This document shows positions 14,128 to 20,863 of a stretch of DNA of 27,656 bases, one piece after another. The notes under the pieces are model-generated. The model made no database searches and was not told the origin of the DNA. It was given only the letters and a program-made list of their open reading frames with translations. The position numbers and the translations under genes are program-made. This DNA comes from a virus, in IMG/VR virus record IMGVR_UViG_3300008113_000820, positions 1 through 27,656 of that record, one strand, 5' to 3'. How positions within the stretch are numbered: position 1 is the first letter of the stretch; each line of letters starts with the position of its first letter.

Positions 14128-14621
14128 GCCGCTGGACCAGCGAAGACTACCTCCGCAACGAGACCGAGAGCGAGAACTACGAGAAGTCCATCGAGGCGTT
14201 CCTCTCGACCACCGAGTACACGACGTGGTTCGAGGAGAAGCAGGCCGAGCTCTACGCTCCGGTGCTCGCCGCGGGCATCCAGCAGACGTTGATGGCGAGC
14301 CACGAGGACCGTCGAGAGGCGGCGCGGTTCGCGCTGCGCCAGCTCGCGGCACTCGCCGAGGAGGCGCGCGAAGAGGCGGCCAAGGGCTTCGACCCCACCG
14401 AAGAGACGGTCAAGCCACCGGGCCACACCTGTCCCGCCATCGACGGCGTGCAGCACGTCCTTCGTCAGATCATCTGGCGCATGGACAACCCGGACAAGCA
14501 GACCCGCCAGGACGCACGGGACCTGCTCGTCGAGGGGCTCGCACTCCTCGAGCAGGTCCGCACCGAGAACCGCCAGATGCGTGCAGCGCACGCCGCCATG
14601 CAGAAGAAGGTCACACCATGA
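14124..14621 (+). CDS. Helical protein, unknown function
   Basis: A 165-aa protein from GTG 14124, overlapping the ATPase stop (GTGA). It is acidic at the N-terminus (TSEDYLRNETESENYEKSIE), helical throughout, with an Ala/Glu-rich helix (LRQLAALAEEAREEAAKGFD) and a C-terminal coiled-coil-like helix (LLEQVRTENRQMRAAHAAMQ). A single H/C-containing loop, GHTCPAIDGVQH, separates the halves. Coupling suggests it works with the SbcC-like ATPase. I do not recognise the family. Confidence 0.7.
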   Translation: MSRWTSEDYLRNETESENYEKSIEAFLSTTEYTTWFEEKQAELYAPVLAAGIQQTLMASHEDRREAARFALRQLAALAEEAREEAAKGFDPTEETVKPPGHTCPAIDGVQHVLRQIIWRMDNPDKQTRQDARDLLVEGLALLEQVRTENRQMRAAHAAMQKKVTP

Positions 14622-14920
14622 CCGGGAAAGCCTGGACGACCAAGAAGGTCGAGCGTGTATGGAACCGGATGCGCGCAGGCGCGAGCGCGCAGACCATCGC
14701 AGCCGAGATGGGCTGCACCGTGACGAACATCCACAAGCGGCTGCGCGGCGCCGGGTACGACCCGGAGACGGGCCGGCGCGAGGACTTCAACGACAGCGCC
14801 TGCGCCGGCTCTACATGCGGCTCGCGCGCTACTGCGAGCGGGCCGAGGTGGAGTACCCGCGGATGCCGAAGAAGCGCCGCAAGGGCAAGCGGTACAGCCC
14901 GGCTACCATCGAGTCGTTGA
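14618..14920 (+). CDS. HTH protein, probably 5' part of a frameshifted gene
   Basis: A 100-aa ORF; ATG overlaps the previous stop (ATGA). Residues ~9-48 are a good helix-turn-helix: VERVWNRMRAGASAQTIAAE, then MGCTVTNIHKRLRGAGY. After about residue 60 the translation turns into Arg/Ser/Gly/Ala-rich sequence without structure, typical of GC-rich DNA read in the wrong frame, while the -1 frame becomes codon-like (high third-position GC) and continues as the next ORF. The real product is therefore probably a fusion with 14815-15300, by indel or by programmed frameshifting near 14795-14814. Confidence 0.55.
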   Translation: MTGKAWTTKKVERVWNRMRAGASAQTIAAEMGCTVTNIHKRLRGAGYDPETGRREDFNDSACAGSTCGSRATASGPRWSTRGCRRSAARASGTARLPSSR

Positions 14921-15300
14921 TGGTGGCGGACGCCGTGGTCGCCATCAACAAGCGGATGAAGCGCGGCGAACAGACCGACGCCATCGACCTGGCTGACGCC
15001 ATAGGCTACCCGGAGCGGACAACGAAGAGCATCATCGCCGAGATGCGCCGCCGCAAGATGCTCGCAGACGGTATCGTGCCGACCGTGGGCAACCCCGAGC
15101 CAGATGATCTGATCGGGTGCGAGCGCGCGATCCTCGAGGCGGTGCGAGCGGCGTGGGCCGACAAGACGCGATCCTGCGAAACACTGACCACCCTCTGTGA
15201 GTCGACGGGCTACGCTCGCTCGACCATCAACCTCGCCATCGGGAAGCTCCGGTACCTCGGGCTCCTCGAACCACGCGGCTTCCTCTACCTGCGAGCATGA
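14815..15300 (+). CDS. Winged-helix-like protein, probably 3' part of the same gene
   Basis: A 161-aa ORF if started at ATG 14815. That start has no Shine-Dalgarno and lies 106 nt inside the previous ORF, unlike other genes here; the frame is coding-like already upstream (RLRRLYMRLARYCERAEVEY). It has a basic stretch PKKRRKGKRYS, an HTH-like IDLADAIGYPERTTKSIIAE, and a second DNA-binding-type segment LTTLCESTGYARSTINLAIG, ending in KLRYLGLLEPRGF, a winged-helix end. It could be a replication initiator or regulator, as it directly precedes the DUF927-like helicase with an ATGA overlap. No family is named with confidence. Confidence 0.6.
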   Translation: MRLARYCERAEVEYPRMPKKRRKGKRYSPATIESLMVADAVVAINKRMKRGEQTDAIDLADAIGYPERTTKSIIAEMRRRKMLADGIVPTVGNPEPDDLIGCERAILEAVRAAWADKTRSCETLTTLCESTGYARSTINLAIGKLRYLGLLEPRGFLYLRA

Positions 15301-17456
15301 CCATGAACACCGAACCAGAGTACGACGAGACCGAGAAGCGAGACGCCGTCAACGACGGACTCGACCTGCTGCGCGTCTTGCAGAACCAGCTCTCGTCCAC
15401 CGAGAAGACCAACCACCTCGCAGCGTGGGCGGCCATCCAGCGGCCGGAGGCGCTCAACGACATCGCGGCTGCGTGGGTGGCGGACGAGGCCCAGGTCACC
15501 GGCATGCTCGCCGTGATCGAGATGCTGCCGGGTCAGGTCACGCGGACCCGTGCGCTCCGCAACGCACTGAAGCGGATCGTCATCGAGAAGCGGCGTGCCG
15601 CGCTCGACCGCGTTATCGGGGTCGTGCAGGACAACACGCTCATCTCCCTCGGCATCGCCTTGGGGGCTGGCGCCCCGCCCGCATCGCTGGTCGAACCCCA
15701 GCTGCTGGACTCACTCAAGGTTCCTCGCGGCTACGCGGTGGACCCGACCGGTGTCTTCAAGCTGTCTGTCATGGCTGACGGAACGGCGGCGTCGACGCGC
15801 GTGGCGACTGCTCCTGTGTTCATCGTGGGTCGCTCCCACGACGTGCTGACCGGTGGCGCGAAGCGCGTGCTGATGTGGCGCACGCCGGCCGGGTGGACGA
15901 TGCGCCCCGTGGACCGCGGCGTCCTGATGAACAGCCAGAAGCTCATCGGCTTGGCAGACCTCGAGGTGCCCGTCACCTCGAACACCTCGGCTGCGGTGGT
16001 CGAGTGGCTCGCCGAGTTCGAGGCGGAGAACATGCACCGCTTCGGCAGCAACCAAGCGGCGAGCCGCATGGGCTGGCTGAAGCAGGGCGGGATCCACGGG
16101 TTCCTGCTGCCCGAGACGTTCTTCACGACGGCGACCAGTGAAGAGGAGAGCTGCGTGGAGCTCGTGCCGCAGGCCGGGCTCGAGGCGCTGCTCGATGGGT
16201 GGAAGCCGAGCGGGACGTGGGAAGGCTGGCTCGACGCGATGGACACCATGCGTCCGTTCACCCCGATGTGGCTCGCGCTCTACGCCTCGTGCGCGGCGCC
16301 CATGCTCGAGATCATCGGCAGCCCGTCATTCGTGGTGGACTTCAACGGTGAGACCTCGACCGGCAAGACGACGGCGATGCGCGTGGCGGCCAGCGTGTGG
16401 GGCCGCCCGTCCGACAGCATGCCGACGGCGATGTACTCGTGGGACAGCACGAAGGTGTTCATCGAGCGCATCTGCGGGTTCCTCTGCAACCTGCCGGTGA
16501 TCCTCGACGAGACGAAGCGGGCGAAGGACAAGCAGATCGTGCGCGACGTGGTGTACGACTTCGCGAACGGGCAGGGCCGCGGTCGCGGGTCGCCGGACGG
16601 CACGCGCCAAACGGCGAGCTGGCGCAGCATCATGCTCACCTCGGGCGAGGCGGCGGCCACCAGCTTCAGCCAGGACGGCGGCACCCGTGCGCGCGTGCTC
16701 TCCATCACGGGCCGGCCGATGGGCACGAACATGAAGGCGGGCGGACCGGCCGCCGAGCTTCTTGCGGCGCAGTTGCAGGAACACTACGGTCACCTCGGCC
16801 GTCGGCTCATGCACTACCTCGTGAGCGTGGCGGACCAGCACGAGGCGCTGCGTGAGGTCTGGCGCGACACGCGCGACCAGTACGCGGCGGTCGCCAAGAC
16901 CGCGGTGAGCCGGCGCCACGCCGGCAACCTCGCCACCCTGCACCTCGCCTCGACCATCGTGCACGAGAGCCTCGGCGTGCCGTACCCCGAGGAGGACCCG
17001 ATGGCGTTCGCCCTCGAGGCCGTCATGCAGATCGAGACCGAGAAGGACCGCCCGCACGCTGCGTTCATCGAGGTCATCGGCTGGTGCTCGGCGAACCAGA
17101 ACCGGTTCTGGGGTCGGCACGAGGTGGACCGCGAAGGCGCGCCGCGCGTGCCGGGCCGCGGCTGGGCGGGCTCGTGGTCGGGCGAGGACGAGTGGAAGGT
17201 CATCAGCCTCATGCCGCACGTCCTGCGTGAGGTCCTCGAGCCGATGGGCTACCACGTCGACGAGATCCTCGACCGCTGGGCGGAGCGCGGGTGGATCGTG
17301 CTGTCGGAGCGCACCTCGGCAAGCAAGTCGGCGAAGAGCCGCACGACGGTCACGCGCATCAACGGGGCGCCCATGCGCGTCTACCAGTTCAGCCGGACGT
17401 CGGTCGACAACCACGTCGCAGACGATGAGGTGATGCGTGGCAACGCCGACGTCTGA
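15297..17456 (+). CDS. DUF927-like AAA+ ATPase, probable replicative helicase
   Basis: A 719-aa protein from ATG 15297, overlapping the previous stop. The first ~200 residues are unassigned. From about residue 230 it follows the DUF927 pattern: WLAEFEAENM, then GFLLPETFF, and WLALYASCAAPMLEIIG. Walker A is GETSTGKTT (351-359) and Walker B VILDETK (D404, E405). GGTRARVLSI carries the likely arginine finger, and the C-terminus has helical extensions. DUF927 proteins in phages often occupy the place of primase-helicase. No primase catalytic motif is seen, so priming would need another protein or the host. Expected to work with the polymerase. Confidence 0.75.
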   Translation: MTMNTEPEYDETEKRDAVNDGLDLLRVLQNQLSSTEKTNHLAAWAAIQRPEALNDIAAAWVADEAQVTGMLAVIEMLPGQVTRTRALRNALKRIVIEKRRAALDRVIGVVQDNTLISLGIALGAGAPPASLVEPQLLDSLKVPRGYAVDPTGVFKLSVMADGTAASTRVATAPVFIVGRSHDVLTGGAKRVLMWRTPAGWTMRPVDRGVLMNSQKLIGLADLEVPVTSNTSAAVVEWLAEFEAENMHRFGSNQAASRMGWLKQGGIHGFLLPETFFTTATSEEESCVELVPQAGLEALLDGWKPSGTWEGWLDAMDTMRPFTPMWLALYASCAAPMLEIIGSPSFVVDFNGETSTGKTTAMRVAASVWGRPSDSMPTAMYSWDSTKVFIERICGFLCNLPVILDETKRAKDKQIVRDVVYDFANGQGRGRGSPDGTRQTASWRSIMLTSGEAAATSFSQDGGTRARVLSITGRPMGTNMKAGGPAAELLAAQLQEHYGHLGRRLMHYLVSVADQHEALREVWRDTRDQYAAVAKTAVSRRHAGNLATLHLASTIVHESLGVPYPEEDPMAFALEAVMQIETEKDRPHAAFIEVIGWCSANQNRFWGRHEVDREGAPRVPGRGWAGSWSGEDEWKVISLMPHVLREVLEPMGYHVDEILDRWAERGWIVLSERTSASKSAKSRTTVTRINGAPMRVYQFSRTSVDNHVADDEVMRGNADV

Positions 17457-18012
17457 GCGGGGCTGGTGGCCGACGCGCCGCAGCCGGCGCGAGCCCCCGG
17501 CCGAGAAGGTCCGCCTGCCCGACAGCTTCGAGCTCGAGGTCACGGTCGACGTGAAGAACCTCTGCCTGTTCTGGCGCCGGCGCGACGACGACGCGCTCGG
17601 TATCTTCGGCAGCCGGGCAGAGGTCGGGCGCCCCGTCACCGTGGCGCATGCCTGGGCGGCGGCGGCGCTGCTGAAGGAGATCGGCGAGGCGGGGGCGCTG
17701 CGCCTCGCCAAGCGCATCGAGGTGCAGTGCTTCGAGGAACCGATGAACGTGACGTGGCACCACGACGAGCTGCCCGCCGGCGTGCGGCAGCGTGACGTGG
17801 CGAAGCCTCGGTGCAGCTACTTCATCGAGCCGCTCACCAAGCTGAAGTGCAGCTATCGGGGCGACTACTCGGTCGATGGTGCGCGCGGTTCGTTCTGCGA
17901 GCTGCACGCGCGCAGGACCGCCGTGCGCGTGGCGCAGCGACCGAACCCCGGCGTCGTCCGGCGCAGGGAACGAAAGAAGAAGAACGCAGGAACCCCGACG
18001 TCTTCGACGTAA
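17437..18012 (+). CDS. Basic Cys-containing protein, unknown function
   Basis: A 191-aa protein; GTG 17437 with GAGG at 17427-17430, overlapping the helicase by 20 nt. Rich in Arg at both ends (WWPTRRSRREPP; RRRERKKKN), so nucleic-acid binding is plausible. A C-terminal cluster PRCSYF, LKCSY, FCELH has three Cys and a His spaced as in a treble-clef or zinc-ribbon site. The middle has an Ala-rich helix (AHAWAAAALLKEIGEAG). Last gene before a short promoter region. Not recognised. Confidence 0.7.
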   Translation: MATPTSERGWWPTRRSRREPPAEKVRLPDSFELEVTVDVKNLCLFWRRRDDDALGIFGSRAEVGRPVTVAHAWAAAALLKEIGEAGALRLAKRIEVQCFEEPMNVTWHHDELPAGVRQRDVAKPRCSYFIEPLTKLKCSYRGDYSVDGARGSFCELHARRTAVRVAQRPNPGVVRRRERKKKNAGTPTSST

Positions 18013-18027
18013 CACGGGGCGCAAGGG

Positions 18028-18056
18028 CTGCAACGTCTTGACGCTACGGTTATGAT
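18028..18056 (+). promoter_or_regulatory. Weak candidate promoter for the terminase-like gene
   Basis: TATGAT (18051-18056) is a good -10 box, but the sequence 17 nt upstream (CTGCAA) is a poor -35. TTGACGCTACGGT at 18039 matches the core of other promoters here but is only 6 nt from the -10, so it may instead be an operator copy. Confidence 0.3.
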
Positions 18057-18071
18057 GGGCGCGAGGTGCCC

Positions 18072-18671
18072 ATGCCGAGAGGAGACAAGCCGGTGCAGCC
18101 CGGCCCCAGCATCAACGCTTCCAAGCTGCCATCGTCCGCGCGGACGGATCAGGACGTGGCTCCGTCGTTCGGTCCCGCGGCGTCGTCGAAGGCGCGCTCC
18201 GTGTCGGTGGCGCCGGCGGCTGAGGCCGAGGTCGTCGCGATGCTCACGGAGCAGACGAAGTTCGCGAGCGAGCCGGAGACCCGGGCGATGGCGATCCAGC
18301 TCCTGGGCGCCGGCTACACGGTGCGTGACGTGAGCCGGCGCCTCGCCGTCCGCTCGCACACGGTGTGGGGCTGGGCCGAGGAGCCAGCCGTGAAGACGGC
18401 CATCGAGAAGGGCCGGATGCTTCGGAAGCAGAGCCTCGGGCAGGAGCTCGAGGACGCAGCCGAGGCGGCGCTGGGCACGCTGATCGACCTGATGCAGGAC
18501 GAGGGCACGACCCCGAAGGACCGGCTGAAGGCGGCCGAGATCATCCTCGACCGCTGCGGGCTGGTCGAGTTGCCGACGAAGCAGGTCGCCCAGGTTGAGA
18601 CCGCGGTGCGGGTCGACGTGGACTTCGACGAGCGCCTCGCGCGCATCGTGGCGGCGAGCCGACCGGCCTGA
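18072..18671 (+). CDS. Terminase small subunit-like HTH protein
   Basis: A 199-aa protein from ATG 18072 (GAGG at 18063-18066; a GTG 6 nt earlier is less well placed). The first ~55 residues are low complexity. Residues ~65-105 hold an HTH: AIQLLGAGYTVRDVSRRLAV, then RSHTVWGWAEEPAVKTAIEK. Next is a helical part ending in PKDRLKAAEIILDRCGLVEL, an element often seen in phage terminase small subunits and related packaging proteins. No large terminase follows; instead there is a terminator and convergent genes. If the call is right, the packaging pair is split. A general HTH regulator remains possible. Confidence 0.5.
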   Translation: MPRGDKPVQPGPSINASKLPSSARTDQDVAPSFGPAASSKARSVSVAPAAEAEVVAMLTEQTKFASEPETRAMAIQLLGAGYTVRDVSRRLAVRSHTVWGWAEEPAVKTAIEKGRMLRKQSLGQELEDAAEAALGTLIDLMQDEGTTPKDRLKAAEIILDRCGLVELPTKQVAQVETAVRVDVDFDERLARIVAASRPA

Positions 18672-18680
18672 AACGACGAA

Positions 18681-18701
18681 ACCCCGGCGCGTGGCCGGGG
18701 T
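18681..18701. terminator. Bidirectional terminator between convergent operons
   Basis: A perfect 8-bp stem, ACCCCGGC (18681-18688) and GCCGGGGT (18694-18701), loop GCGTG. It lies 10 nt after the rightward stop and 19 nt after the leftward stop at 18721. On the minus strand it is followed by TTCGTCGTTT, on the plus strand by CCGTTCGTT. Confidence 0.7.
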
Positions 18702-18720
18702 CCGTTCGTTGGGGTGTGGG

Positions 18721-19236
18721 TCAGTCGTTGTCGCAGACGTCGGTGCCGGGAGCGAAGACGTGGAAGCCGAGTAGTTCCAGCGCGTCCGCTGTGCGGTCGA
18801 TGCAGTCGCGGTGCCGCTCCAGCCGCTCTTCGAGGTCTCGGTTCTTCGCCTCGAGCATGTGCTGCTTCTGCGTCAGCGCCTCGTTCAGAGCACGCGCCCC
18901 GATGAGCGATCCCGCGTCGCGAGCGAGGTCGTCGTTGTGCTGCTTCAGCTTGTCGACCTGCGCCTGCGCCTCCCACGCTAACTGGGTGAGCCGCTGGTTC
19001 TCCTTCGTGAGCCGCGCCACCTCGGCGTCGAGGTCACGCTCCGTCTGCTTCGCGTCCGCGAGCAGGTTGCGCAGCCCTTCGTTCGACTCGTGCAGCGACC
19101 GGATGGTGGCATCGAGGTCGGGCTGCGGCTCGGGCTGTAGTTCCGGCCTGTGCTCCAGCGTCTTCAGTCTCAGCTCCAGCGTGTTGACCCGCATGTCCAG
19201 GCGCGTCACGATGTCCTCCATGCTTCCGATGATCAT
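18721..19236 (-). CDS. Coiled-coil protein, unknown function
   Basis: A 171-aa protein starting at ATG 19236 with GGAGG upstream and an ATGA overlap with the preceding gene. After MEDIVTRLDMRVNTLELRLK it is almost entirely heptad-patterned (DLDAEVARLTKENQRLTQLA; LEAKNRDLEERLERHRDCID), a long coiled coil, ending in a short globular tail (LELLGFHVFAPG). Last gene of the operon, just before the terminator. It may be a scaffold or oligomeric adaptor; there is no specific match. Confidence 0.75.
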   Translation of the reverse strand: MIIGSMEDIVTRLDMRVNTLELRLKTLEHRPELQPEPQPDLDATIRSLHESNEGLRNLLADAKQTERDLDAEVARLTKENQRLTQLAWEAQAQVDKLKQHNDDLARDAGSLIGARALNEALTQKQHMLEAKNRDLEERLERHRDCIDRTADALELLGFHVFAPGTDVCDND

Positions 19237-19436
19237 GAGGTCCTCCAAGAGTGGACGCCCGACAGGGCGAACGTGCGGGTGCGGTCGTCTTCCTTCGCGC
19301 GGTCGAGGTCGACCGCATCCATGAGCCACTGCGGGCCGGGATGCCACGACACCTCGCCGAAGTAGAACCGGACAGGCCGGATGCGCCGCTGCCGGCGCTC
19401 GCCTCGCCAGTTCGTGTAGTCGATGGTCACGTTCAT
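19233..19436 (-). CDS. Small WYL-like domain protein
   Basis: A 67-aa protein. Start ATG 19436 with GGAGAACCATCCC upstream, and a stop overlapping the next start. It opens VTIDYTNWRGERRQRRIRPV, then FYFG, SWHPGPQWLMDAVDLDRAK and RTFALSGVHSW. This order matches the stand-alone small proteins, widespread in phages and plasmids, that resemble the WYL ligand-sensing domain (strand, NWRGE, IxPxxxxFG, W-P--QW, A-D, FAL--I-SW). No DNA-binding domain is attached. It may bind a nucleic acid or nucleotide ligand; the role is unproven. Confidence 0.7.
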   Translation of the reverse strand: MNVTIDYTNWRGERRQRRIRPVRFYFGEVSWHPGPQWLMDAVDLDRAKEDDRTRTFALSGVHSWRTS

Positions 19437-19699
19437 GGGATGGTTCTCCGGGGCGGGATGATGTCCTCGACGAAGACCGCCGGGGCCGATGGTCCGTGCG
19501 GTGCGCGGGTCGGGACGTAGGTGCAGGAGATGGCGCTCGCCCGGTGGTAGCAGGACACGCCGTCCTCGTAGTCGACCCGGATGGTCTCGTTGGCGAGCAG
19601 CACACGCGGGTCGACCTTCTCGCCGCACGACATGGGAAGGCTGGCGAGGACCAGCAGCAGACCGACGATCAGCGCGACGCTATGCCAGGTTGAAGTCAT
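19433..19699 (-). CDS. Small exported or membrane-anchored protein
   Basis: An 88-aa protein from ATG 19699, overlapping the upstream gene by 20 nt. The N-terminus MTSTWHSVALIVGLLLVLAS followed by LPMSCGEK is a signal peptide or single membrane helix; the Cys resembles a lipoprotein site, but the preceding residues (P-M-S) do not fit the normal lipobox. The exported part has two more Cys (GVSCYHR, AISCTYV) that could form a disulfide. Function unknown; an envelope role such as superinfection exclusion is only a guess. Confidence 0.65.
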   Translation of the reverse strand: MTSTWHSVALIVGLLLVLASLPMSCGEKVDPRVLLANETIRVDYEDGVSCYHRASAISCTYVPTRAPHGPSAPAVFVEDIIPPRRTIP

Positions 19700-20114
19700 C
19701 GCACTCCTCCGTCCGGCTCCACGAGAACGACTGCCAGTCGCGTGCCTCGGGGTCGTGCAGCGCAGCACCGAGCCACGCCAGCGAGATGTCCATCAGCTCG
19801 GACGCGGCCGCCCCGTCGCCCGTCATGCTGCGCTCCTCGAGCGCCTCGGCACGCAGGGCCTCGGTCTCGGGCACCTTGACGTCGACGTCCACGGAGATGC
19901 GGACCCACGTCGTGTCGCCCTCGCGCCGGGCGGCGCGCTGCCGGCTGTCGATGAGGTCGGCGAGGGCGCGCAGCGTGGACGCCAGCGCCTCGCGGTCGTC
20001 CCGGCCGGAGCGGGTCACGGTTGCTCCGCTGTCGATGCCGGGCAGCGTCAACGTCGCCACGGCGCGGTTGTCGTTCGAGGTCAACGAGATGGTCACGGGC
20101 TCGCGGGTCTTCAT
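19680..20114 (-). CDS. Unknown small protein
   Basis: A 144-aa protein; start ATG 20114, GGAGACCATTC upstream, ATGA overlap with the micro-ORF before it. The N-terminal half is beta-rich (VTISLTSNDNRAVATLTLPG) followed by a helix (REALASTLRALADLIDSRQR) and another strand (TWVRISVDVDVKVP). The C-terminal half is acidic and helical. A 'VTLTI strand then long helix' layout also appears in the products at 22319 and 22770, perhaps a shared fold. Not recognised. Confidence 0.7.
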   Translation of the reverse strand: MKTREPVTISLTSNDNRAVATLTLPGIDSGATVTRSGRDDREALASTLRALADLIDSRQRAARREGDTTWVRISVDVDVKVPETEALRAEALEERSMTGDGAAASELMDISLAWLGAALHDPEARDWQSFSWSRTEECDDFNLA

Positions 20115-20236
20115 GAATGGTCTCCGTTGCAGCCAGCGCGGCAGCAGTACTTGCAGGGTGGGTTGAGGTAAGCCATCGCGCAGGGGATGACCCAGATGAA
20201 CACGTAACGGCAGAGGAACAGGAACAGGAAGGTCAT
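20111..20236 (-). CDS. 41-aa Cys-rich micro membrane protein
   Basis: ATG 20236 has GGGAGG 5 nt upstream (20242-20247). ATGA overlaps join it to the genes on both sides, strong support for a real gene. The peptide is one hydrophobic helix (TFLFLFLCRYVFIWVIPCAM) followed by a tail with five Cys in 12 residues, PPCKYCCRAGCNGD. A membrane anchor with a metal-binding or palmitoylation-like Cys tail is suggested by appearance only. No family is known to me. Confidence 0.65.
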   Translation of the reverse strand: MTFLFLFLCRYVFIWVIPCAMAYLNPPCKYCCRAGCNGDHS

Positions 20237-20394
20237 GCTCGACCTCCCACGAGGATGAAGGCGACGCCGCCGCACGACAGGCAGAAGGCGCTGGCGGCGG
20301 GCTCGGGCATGGCGACGTACACGACGAAGATGGCGGTGGCAGCCACCGTGAGGAAGGCAGCGATAGCTCCCTGGGCGAGGCGGTCGTCGTTCAT
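20233..20394 (-). CDS. Small two-helix membrane protein
   Basis: A 53-aa protein from ATG 20394, chosen over an ATG seven codons upstream because GGAGACCACA sits just before it. Two hydrophobic segments, AIAAFLTVAATAIFVVYVAM and FCLSCGGVAFILVGG, are joined by a short Pro/Glu loop, a likely hairpin in the membrane. ATGA overlap with the next gene. A holin-like role is conceivable from topology but nothing lysis-related is adjacent. Confidence 0.65.
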   Translation of the reverse strand: MNDDRLAQGAIAAFLTVAATAIFVVYVAMPEPAASAFCLSCGGVAFILVGGRA

Positions 20395-20430
20395 TGTGGT
20401 CTCCTGCTGTGGCATGTGTTGCGCGGCGTG

Positions 20431-20658
20431 TTACGGCAGAGCCGTCGGGGGGACTGCGTGTTCTTCATTCTTCGGCACCAACGTGTCGAAGATGCCGACG
20501 TAGAGGAGCGCCGTCTCGATGCCGCTGATGTGGCCAGCGGCGTGAAGGTTGCCCGCCTCGGCGAGCGGCTTCATGAGCTCGATGCGCTCGCGCAGGGTCG
20601 TGCGGACGAAGTCGAGGTGATGAGTGATCTTGTGGATGATGGTCTCGGACTCGGTCAT
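20431..20658 (-). CDS. Small helical protein, first gene of the operon
   Basis: A 75-aa protein; ATG 20658 preceded by GGAGACCACGCC, the identical unit used at 25881. It is mainly helical (ETIIHKITHHLDFVRTTLRE, RIELMKPLAEAGNLHAAGHI) with several His. First gene after the 20678-20706 promoter. No recognised family. The gap to the next gene (20395-20430) holds only its ribosome site. Confidence 0.7.
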   Translation of the reverse strand: MTESETIIHKITHHLDFVRTTLRERIELMKPLAEAGNLHAAGHISGIETALLYVGIFDTLVPKNEEHAVPPTALP

Positions 20659-20677
20659 GGCGTGGTCTCCGGGTGTA

Positions 20678-20706
20678 CTGTTAGCAGCGCGGTAAGGTAT
20701 CGTCAA
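20678..20706 (-). promoter_or_regulatory. Leftward promoter of the 20658-18721 operon
   Basis: Minus strand: TTGACG (20706-20701), 17 nt, TAACAG (20683-20678); start expected near 20671. The plus strand of the spacer reads CGGTAAGGTAT, also found in the 9773 promoter spacer. Confidence 0.65.
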
Positions 20707-20786
20707 GCGGGCGGGAAACATCCGCTGCCGGTCTGCTGACGGGCAGCCGATGGCTCTCGTCCACCAGCGACGATGGAGAGGGGAGA

Positions 20787-20856
20787 GTGACCCGGCTCGA
20801 CCTGTGCGCACCCCGAGAAGCAATGGAAGAGGGGCAGGCACAGGGAGCCGGGTCAC
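20787..20856 (-). other. Large hairpin downstream of the DUF932-like gene (terminator candidate)
   Basis: GTGACCCGGCTC (20787-20798) pairs fully with GAGCCGGGTCAC (20845-20856). CCTGTGC (20801-20807) pairs with GCACAGG (20838-20844), and CCCC (20811-20814) with GGGG (20831-20834), around a 16-nt loop. It begins 8 nt past the stop of the leftward gene. There is no T-run, so it may be a terminator of unusual type, a 3' stabiliser or a small RNA. The rest of 20707-20863 shows nothing else. Confidence 0.55.
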
Positions 20857-20863
20857 CGAGGGG

